DNA of 27,832 nt from Fimenecus sp052273845 (lineage in GTDB: Bacteria; Bacillota; Clostridia; Oscillospirales; Acutalibacteraceae), in the NCBI GenBank assembly GCA_052273845.1, contig DAVZHM010000018.1, positions 1 to 27,832 on the forward strand, read 5' to 3'. The notes beneath the pieces were generated by a model that searched no databases, was not told where the DNA came from, and saw only the letters and a list, made by a program, of their open reading frames with translations. Positions 6,327 through 12,900 of the stretch are shown here, piece after piece (positions within the stretch are counted from its first letter, which is position 1; each line of letters starts with the position of its first letter). The translations under genes were made by a program, and so were the position numbers.

Positions 6327-7706
6327 ATGGTACATCAATATAAATTAAACGGCTATAACATTGTTTTGGATGTGTTCAGCGGCGCGGTGCACGCGGTGGA
6401 CGAAGTGGCGTTTGACGCCATTGCGATGTATAAAGAAAAATCCGCCGACGAAATCAAGGCAATCCTTTTGGAAAAATACAAAGGCCGCGATGACGTAACC
6501 GCCGAGGACTTGGACGAAGTGCTCTCGGACATTGCCGCCCTCGAAAAGGAAGGCAAACTGTTCACGGAAGATGTTTACGAAAACAAGGCGTTCGACTTTA
6601 AAAACCGCCACACCGAATTAAAGGCATTGTGCCTGCATGTGGCGCATACCTGCAACTTAAATTGCTCGTATTGCTTCGCCGCGCAAGGCAAATACCACGG
6701 CGAGCGTGCGCTGATGTCCTTTGAAACGGGCAAACGCGCGTTGGATTTCCTGGTGGAACACTCGGGCAATCGCAAAAATCTGGAAGTGGACTTTTTCGGT
6801 GGCGAACCTTTGATGAATTTTGAAGTGGTCAAAGCATTGGTTGCCTATGCGCGCAGTATCGAAAAAGAAAAAGGCAAAAACTTCCGTTTTACCCTAACCA
6901 CCAACGGCGTGCTTTTGGACGATGAAGTGACCGAATTTGCCAACCGCGAATGTCACAATGTCGTTTTGTCTTTGGACGGGCGCAAAGAAGTGCATGACCG
7001 CCTGCGCAAAACCGTGAACGGGCAAGGCAGTTACGATGTGATTGTGCCGAAATTCCGGGAATTTGTGAAAAAGCGCGGTGACAAAGGCTATTACGTGCGC
7101 GGCACGTTCACGAAAAACAACATCGACTTCACCAACGATATTTTTCATATGGCGGATTTGGGATTTACGGAACTTTCCATGGAACCTGTGGTCTGCGCAC
7201 CCGATGAGCCGTATGCGCTCTCCTATGCGGATTTGCCCGTGCTCTACGAGCAGTATGAAATCCTCGCAAAAGATATGATTCGCCGCAAAAAAGAAGGGCA
7301 TCCCATCACCTTTTACCACTATATGCTTGACCTGACCGGCGGCCCGTGCATTTACAAACGGATTTCGGGATGCGGTTCGGGCACGGAATATTTGGCGGTG
7401 ACACCGTGTGGCGACTTGTACCCCTGTCACCAATTCGTCGGCGACGAAAAATACAAAATGGGCAACATTTATGACGGCGTAACCAACACCGCTTTGCAGC
7501 AGGAATTCAAACTGTGCAACGCCTATGCCCGCCCCGACTGCAAAGATTGTTGGGCAAAACTGTATTGCAGCGGCGGCTGTGCGGCAAACGCCTACCACGC
7601 AACGGGCTCGATTACAGGCGTATATGCATACGGCTGTGAACTGTTTAAAAAGCGCATTGAATGCGCTGTGATGATGCCGGTTGCGGAAAGCCTTGCAAAT
7701 GAATAG
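6327..7706 (+). CDS. scfB: SCIFF peptide maturase (radical SAM/SPASM)
   Basis: This 459-residue cytoplasmic iron-sulfur enzyme installs thioether cross-links in the SCIFF peptide. Residues 1-90 form the N-terminal part, which includes the peptide-recognition (RRE-like) region. The radical SAM core begins at about 100, with the 4Fe-4S motif CNLNCSYC (Cys109, Cys113, Cys116) and GGEP at 158-161. The C-terminal SPASM domain is cysteine-rich: GPCIYKRISGCGSG, TPCGDLYPCHQF, CNAYARPDCKDC, LYCSGGC and YGCELF supply ligands for the auxiliary clusters. CteB of C. thermocellum is the characterised relative. The ATG at 6327 has GAGG 6 bases upstream; an in-frame TTG at 6315 lies inside the terminator tail and was rejected. 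It follows scfA by 62 bases, and its expression is probably limited by the hairpin between them. Confidence 0.96.
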   Translation: MVHQYKLNGYNIVLDVFSGAVHAVDEVAFDAIAMYKEKSADEIKAILLEKYKGRDDVTAEDLDEVLSDIAALEKEGKLFTEDVYENKAFDFKNRHTELKALCLHVAHTCNLNCSYCFAAQGKYHGERALMSFETGKRALDFLVEHSGNRKNLEVDFFGGEPLMNFEVVKALVAYARSIEKEKGKNFRFTLTTNGVLLDDEVTEFANRECHNVVLSLDGRKEVHDRLRKTVNGQGSYDVIVPKFREFVKKRGDKGYYVRGTFTKNNIDFTNDIFHMADLGFTELSMEPVVCAPDEPYALSYADLPVLYEQYEILAKDMIRRKKEGHPITFYHYMLDLTGGPCIYKRISGCGSGTEYLAVTPCGDLYPCHQFVGDEKYKMGNIYDGVTNTALQQEFKLCNAYARPDCKDCWAKLYCSGGCAANAYHATGSITGVYAYGCELFKKRIECAVMMPVAESLANE

Positions 7707-7892
7707 ATTTAATATGCATTTTTATTTGCCGTACAATAAATTATGTTCATGATCGTAACCCGCTCGTCAACTATTCTCTTTCCTTTGTAAGTGCAGGCTT
7801 CGGCGTAAGTATTCAGTATTCCGGTGTTTTTGCAGATTCTGTTGCACAGACAAAGAATTTTTCTTTTCCCGATAAAGAAAGGATGGTAAACC

Positions 7893-8081
7893 TTGGATAA
7901 AAAAACGCTTGCGCTGTTACTGAGTTTGTTAGGGATTGCCTTACTATTGTTCGGCGGTATTGTCGCACAATTCGACCTTTATGGCACTTGGGTGGGTGTG
8001 CTGTTCGGCGTTTTCGGCGTGGCTGTCTGCATTGGGGCGTATCTGGACGCAAAATCCGATTCGGAAGAAGATAATCAGTGA
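7893..8081 (+). CDS. Small two-helix membrane protein, unknown function
   Basis: I do not recognise this 62-residue protein. It has a short basic N-terminus (DKKT), a hydrophobic segment at about residues 5-27 (LALLLSLLGIALLLFGGIVAQ), a second one at about 33-51, and an acidic tail DAKSDSEEDNQ. It would be an inner-membrane hairpin with both ends in the cytoplasm. The start is a TTG at 7893 with AAAGGATGG (7878-7886) a few bases upstream; no ATG fits. It lies 186 bases after scfB with no terminator seen between them, so a link to the SCIFF genes is possible but unproven. A second small membrane protein follows. Confidence 0.6.
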   Translation: MDKKTLALLLSLLGIALLLFGGIVAQFDLYGTWVGVLFGVFGVAVCIGAYLDAKSDSEEDNQ

Positions 8082-8168
8082 CTGAAACACGAAAAACGCT
8101 TCTGTCTGCACAGACAGGCGAAAGATAAAATCCCGTCCGTCAGGAAAATCGGGGAGAAAGGAATTTCT

Positions 8169-8209
8169 GCCGTTCGCATAGTTTTTTATGATTGTTTTGT
8201 GCGAACGGC
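8169..8209 (+). repeat. Inverted repeat (stem-loop) ahead of the second small membrane protein
   Basis: GCCGTTCGCA (8169-8178) and TGCGAACGGC (8200-8209) are a perfect 10-base inverted repeat. G-T and A-T pairs continue into the T-rich loop, and no T-run follows the right arm. It is not a terminator in the plus direction. It ends 14 bases before the ATG at 8224, so it could affect translation or protect the RNA. A smaller hairpin (CTGTCTG/CAGACAG) lies upstream at 8102-8117. Confidence 0.5.
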
Positions 8210-8223
8210 GGCACAATGTAAAT

Positions 8224-8499
8224 ATGGTCGGTTTTTTATGCGTCTATATCGGGTTGTCCGTAATTGCAGCAGGGGTGACCTTTGCCCTTTCCTACCGTGA
8301 AACGCCGCAAAATAAATGCAAAGCATTGCTTTTGGGGGTCTATATTCTCACCATTGTCGGCGTGCTGTTTGCCACAGGAGTTTTGGAGGCAAAATACGGT
8401 TGGAACCGTTTGTACTCCACCTTGATTGCGGCGGCGGTGCTCGGCGGGCTGTATTTGGCCGACACACTCGGTACAAAAGCAAAGCAAAAGAAAAACTGA
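8224..8499 (+). CDS. Small three-helix membrane protein, unknown function
   Basis: No family is recognised. From the ATG at 8224 it is 91 residues, with hydrophobic segments at about residues 2-22 (VGFLCVYIGLSVIAAGVTFAL), 34-52 and 62-78, and a basic tail GTKAKQKKN. An upstream in-frame ATG at 8188 would add 12 polar residues, but it lies inside a stem-loop. Neither start has a convincing ribosome binding site. I prefer 8224 because a membrane segment starts right there. The gene follows the other small membrane protein by 142 bases and ends at a strong bidirectional terminator. Confidence 0.55.
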   Translation: MVGFLCVYIGLSVIAAGVTFALSYRETPQNKCKALLLGVYILTIVGVLFATGVLEAKYGWNRLYSTLIAAAVLGGLYLADTLGTKAKQKKN

Positions 8500-8515
8500 A
8501 CTGCACATAAAAACA

Positions 8516-8549
8516 GACAGATTGCATTTTTGCAATCTGTCCATTTTTT
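8516..8549. terminator. Bidirectional rho-independent terminator
   Basis: An 11-base-pair stem (GACAGATTGCA at 8516-8526, TGCAATCTGTC at 8531-8541) with a 4-base loop is followed by CATTTTTT on the plus strand, and by a T-rich TGTTTTTATG on the minus strand. It separates the converging small membrane protein gene and the CmpB-family gene, whose stop is at 8551-8553. Confidence 0.85.
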
Positions 8550-8550
8550 A

Positions 8551-9321
8551 TTATTTCTTATGTTCGTCCAACTTTTCAAACAGGAGTTGCAGCGCTTCTT
8601 TGTAGCGTTCCATGGAAAAATTCGGAAAAGTATTGCGTAATTTTACAAGGGGTGAGGATTTTTTACGCAACCGTTCCACCAAATGTGTCAACGGTGTGCT
8701 TCCTTTAATCCGTTCCGCAATCTCGTTCATATGCGCGTCGGTTTCGTCGATTTCCTTTTGCATATACTCGGTGATGGCACTTTGCATTTCTTTTAACATC
8801 TGCACGGTATTTTTCAGACTTGCAATGGTTGTGGTTAAATCCACCACGAACACCGTATACAACACGAAAAACAATCCCAAAAGCACCTGCTGCGGAATAC
8901 GGTGCGTCAAGGAAATTACAAACGGCTGTAAACCCTTGACAATCAGCACCACGCCTGCGCCGAAAAACAGACTGTTTTGCAGGCAGATGCGCCCTTTGAT
9001 ATTAAACTTTTTCGTCGAGTAATCCCACCACGTTGCGTGGAACAGTTTTTCGAGCACAAAGTGCGTCACATATTCCAACACCGTGCACACAAGCATACCC
9101 ACGAAGAACAGCACAAAGATATTTTCGATTTTTCCGTAAAACAGGAACATACACAAAAGCACGCCCACGCCGTAAATCGGGCACAGAGGTCCAAACAAAA
9201 AGCCGCGCTTCACCGCTTGCTTTTTGCGGACGGCATACAAAAGTGTTTCCATAATCCAGCCGCAAACGCTGTATAAAATAAACCAAAGAAAATATTCAGC
9301 GATGGTCACAAGTATTTCCAC
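8551..9321 (-). CDS. CmpB-family putative ABC transporter permease
   Basis: This 256-residue membrane protein matches the ABC_trans_CmpB family, which is widespread in Clostridia and of unproved function. Features include an N-terminal membrane segment with FLWFILYSVCGWIMETLLYAV, then the motif KRGFLFGPLCPIYGVG. EYVTHFVLEKLFHATWWDYS and NIKGRICLQNSLFFG follow, and there are about five or six hydrophobic segments within the first 170 residues. A charged, coiled-coil-like cytoplasmic tail from about 175 onward contains KEMQSAITEYMQKEIDETDA. The start is GTG at 9321, with GGAG 10 bases before it. It overlaps the end of the upstream HD gene by 26 bases, so the two are coupled. No ABC ATPase is nearby, so the transporter name is only a family label. 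Confidence 0.8.
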   Translation of the reverse strand: MEILVTIAEYFLWFILYSVCGWIMETLLYAVRKKQAVKRGFLFGPLCPIYGVGVLLCMFLFYGKIENIFVLFFVGMLVCTVLEYVTHFVLEKLFHATWWDYSTKKFNIKGRICLQNSLFFGAGVVLIVKGLQPFVISLTHRIPQQVLLGLFFVLYTVFVVDLTTTIASLKNTVQMLKEMQSAITEYMQKEIDETDAHMNEIAERIKGSTPLTHLVERLRKKSSPLVKLRNTFPNFSMERYKEALQLLFEKLDEHKK

Positions 9322-9823
9322 GATGTTTCAACTCCGTTTCAATTTCAGTTAAAATCGGCGCATACCGCTTTGACAGTCCGATTAAATCCTTTGTTGCACC
9401 GATTTTGTCCGCAAAAGTCAGTACAAATGCCTCTTTGGTTTTCGGCGGTTCCACAAACAAGGGAAACATATGGCTTAAAATCATATTTTTTTGCCGCTCT
9501 GTGAGCGCACCGAAATAGTGTTCCGCGTTTTTTACGGCGGTTTTGGGGTGATACCACACGTGGTACTCCCCATGCTTTTCCACATACCAATTATATAAGT
9601 AAAAATCGTGCAAAAGTGCCGCGCGCGTTGCCTCGGCGGTATGCAAATGCAAGGTGTTGCACAAGCGGTAAGTCAAAAACGATACATACACGCTGTGGTG
9701 AAAGGTGCTGACCGTTTTGTGGTGCGGATATTGCCGCATTTGCTGTACTGCATCACTGCAAAGCAAATCGCCCACGGCGTCGCAGTAACCGTAAATCAAC
9801 TGCTTTTGTTTTTCAGAATTCAT
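9296..9823 (-). CDS. HD-domain hydrolase
   Basis: This 175-residue soluble protein carries an HD-type metal-dependent phosphohydrolase signature: FHHSVYVSFLTYRL (His42/His43), ALLHDFYLYNW (His72-Asp73) and a later HM..LF region before FADKIGATKD, where the last metal-ligand Asp is expected. Proteins of this type from Firmicutes are often annotated simply as HD or phosphohydrolase; the substrate is unknown. The ATG at 9823 has GGAAG upstream. The frame extends 24 codons upstream, but that stretch lies in a terminator-like region and was excluded. It is followed by, and overlaps, the CmpB-family gene. Confidence 0.75.
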   Translation of the reverse strand: MNSEKQKQLIYGYCDAVGDLLCSDAVQQMRQYPHHKTVSTFHHSVYVSFLTYRLCNTLHLHTAEATRAALLHDFYLYNWYVEKHGEYHVWYHPKTAVKNAEHYFGALTERQKNMILSHMFPLFVEPPKTKEAFVLTFADKIGATKDLIGLSKRYAPILTEIETELKHRGNTCDHR

Positions 9824-9865
9824 TTTGTTCGCTTCCAAAATCTCATTTCGCCGCTTCTGCGGCGG

Positions 9866-9902
9866 TAGAAAAACAGGGAAAGGCGGTTGTGCCACCTTCC
9901 CC
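9866..9902 (-). terminator. Probable terminator of the Ig-like/dockerin gene
   Basis: On the minus strand an imperfect stem (GGGAAG...GGC pairing with GCC TTTCCC, with a two-base bulge) is followed by TGTTTTTCT. It lies 27-63 bases after the stop codon of the large dockerin gene and before the HD gene start. Confidence 0.5.
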
Positions 9903-9928
9903 CGTTTCCGTACTGTATTCTGTGCAGA

Positions 9929-12900
9929 TTATTTATAGAACTGCATGGTTTGGTCAATCGGTTTTGCGCCCGAAATCTGCAAATCCAACAGCGCCGCATC
10001 GAAGAAATCGACTACGCCGTCGCCGTTCAAATCCGCCGCCGTACTGTAAATACCGCTGATAACCGATGCATCTGTAATGGATGCCGTTGCCATTTGGCGG
10101 TAATCCGCGCTGTCGATTTTCCCGTCGCCGTTCAAGTCGCCGTACAAAATCACGGTAACACTTTCATAAACCACGGAAGGGTCTTTTGCGGATACACACT
10201 GCACCACGCACCCTGTACCAATCGCATCGGAATCTGCCAAAATCGCATCGCCGCGCCGCACAACGATTTGTGATTTTTCATTTTGCAGTTCGGTTTTCAA
10301 TTCCGAAACCGTTGTCTTTTCTGCATTCAAGCCCACAAGATACGATGTCGTGCCTGTACGGTCAACCGTAATCGTCGTAGTATCATCCTCGTTCGGCAAA
10401 ATTTGCTTGATTTCGGTTTTTTCAAACCACACCTCGTATTCGGGAGAAACATAACTTTCCTTGCCCGCGCGATTGACGGCTTTGAATGTGTAAGTTGCTT
10501 TGGTGTCAGTATCCACCGTCAGCGTGTTGCCCGAAATCTTCTGCCAAGATGTGCCGTCGGAATAATAATAGGTAATGCCCGACAGGTAATTCGGCGCAGA
10601 AAGTGTAAAGGTAATTGGCTTGTCGGTCTGTACGCCGAGCGCACCGGAAACGCCTACTTGCAAAATCGGGGTTTCGTTGTTTTCCGCGAAATTATCAATC
10701 GTCAAAAGCACGGTTTTTGCTTTGCCGTTATTGCCCGTTACCGTCACGAGATAACTGCCGTTTTTGGAAACAGGGAACGAAGTTCTGCGGGTGTAGTCGC
10801 GGCCTTCCACCGTTACCGATTTTAAGCCTGAGGGCCCGACCACGGTTTCAAAATTCACCAAATATGCGGTGTCAGTCAACTCAGTTACCGACGGGGTTAA
10901 AATGATATTCGGCTCGGTGGTGTCAATCATCACGCGGTAATTGTCGGATGTGGTACTTTCCGTACCCGCACCGTTCACAGCCTTAAAGCAATAGATTGCA
11001 TTGGTATCTTGCGTCAAATTCAATTCGGAACCGTCGAACTCATACCAACCCGTGCCGTCGGAGTAATAATAGGTAATGCCCGACAGGCTTTCTTCCTCGG
11101 TGGAGAAGTTGAACCGTGCACCCTCGGAAGTCCAACGCCCGAATGTGCCGTCAAACTCCACACGGATAACGGGTTTTTGGCGGTCGATTTGCACCACCTT
11201 AACCGTCACTTCGCTTTCAAGCCCTGCGTTGCTGACGGTTTTAAATTCGTAAATATGTCTGCCATCTTGCGTTGCGGTCAGCGTGTTGTCCGAAAGGACG
11301 GTCCATTCGCCGCCGTCCACACGGTAATAATACGCATAAATTCCCGAATACGCACTGCTTTCCAGCGAAAGCGTGACATTGTCCGCCGCCCAGGCGGAAC
11401 TGATGTACGCCGCGCCGTTGTAAGTCGCCGTGATTTTCGCGGGTGCAGGTTTTGTGCCGTCCACCGTAAAGCCTTCGCTGTTTACAACCGCTGAAACATT
11501 GCCCGCGCCGTCTACCGCGCGTGTTTCGGCAAATCCTCTGAAATCGGGGGCTTTGGTCGGCTTGTTTTGTGCGTCATAGGCTGCCCAGGCGGAGTAAGTC
11601 TCCGTATCGGCATCGTACCAACGGTATTCGATTTTTGCAACGCCCGCCACTCCGGAATCCTCGGCGGTCACGGTCAATTCCGTTTCGGCATTGAAGAATT
11701 TGCCGTAGGTTAAGGTGTTAATGAGACGTGCGAAATCGCCCGTATTCTTGTGCTGAACCGAAACAGAAGTGACGGTCGGTGCAATTTTATCAATATTGTT
11801 GATTTCCACGGACTGTTCGTAAGAAAGGCCGTTGCCCGTTGTCACCTTGACGGTATATGTACCGTTTTCGGACACGGTAAACGCGCTGTGGTTATCGGTG
11901 ATGTCCGTCCCGTTCAAAGTCACCGACTTTATACCCGAGGCGCCGTAAGTCAAGTTGTTCACCGCAACTGCGTAATCGCGGTTAATCAATGCCGTTGTGT
12001 CGGGTACAAGGGTGAAATTCGGTACAATATCGTCGCGTTGTACCGTAAACCCTGCGGTTTCGGCGCTTTCCACATTGACGGAATTCACCGCTTTGAAATA
12101 ATAGGTTTCCTGTATGTTTTCGGAAACCGTCAGCGTATTTTCCGAAAGCGTCACCCATTCGGGATTGCTGTCTGTTCTGTACGAATAGGTCACGCCGTCC
12201 ATCGGGTGCGTAGCAGACAGCGTAAAGGTGACATCATTCGGCGTCCAACCGCCCGCATAATCGCCTGTGTCCACCGTCACCACGGGAGTACCGTAAATAA
12301 TGACGGGGAATGTTGCCGTTGCGGAAAGCCCTGCGTGTGTATAAGTTACGGGAATGTTCTGTTCCACATCCAAAAGCGTCGGGTCAAACGCATCGTCATC
12401 CACATGGTAATCGGTTACGGTTTCAGAAGCGGCATTGCTGTAATTTGCGGTAACCTCTAAGCCTGTGAGATCCAATTCGGTTTCGCCCTCGGAATAGATA
12501 TAGCGCGGCGCAGTCAAGTCAATGCCCGTCACTTTTTTTGATTCCAACACAATCGGGAACACCCCGCGGTAAGCTTTGCCCGCGCGAACGACAGAGACCA
12601 AAATGTACTGTTCATTATCCAAAGTGCTTTGGTTGATTTCGGAAACGGTGTAATCCGTCACTTCTACGGAGAAATCCGAGGCTGCCCAATCGGTGACATC
12701 ATAATACGCGGCAATATCTTCCTTATTGTAGTTGAGCACGACTTTTAACCCTGTAAGGTCAAGTTCGGTTTCGCCCTCGATGTAATTTTCCCGTGTCGGT
12801 GCAGTCAGGGTGATGCTGTCGGGTTCCAATTCGACAACTTCAATTTTTTTGACCTGTTCCACATAAGAGCCGTCGAGTTTCGACACACCCTCACGCCCGA

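Noticed and set aside
6894..7598. 234-codon minus-strand frame opposite scfB
   Set aside because: It is antisense to a maturase with all cluster-binding cysteines in place.
9824..9895. 24-codon upstream extension of the HD hydrolase
   Set aside because: The extension runs through the terminator of the upstream gene. A good start with GGAAG is at 9823.
10283..12460. Long plus-strand open frames opposite the dockerin gene (for example 10283-10825, 11750-12460)
   Set aside because: They are antisense shadows of a gene with strong signal peptide, repeat and dockerin evidence. Their translations are rich in Arg, His and Cys and resemble no protein.
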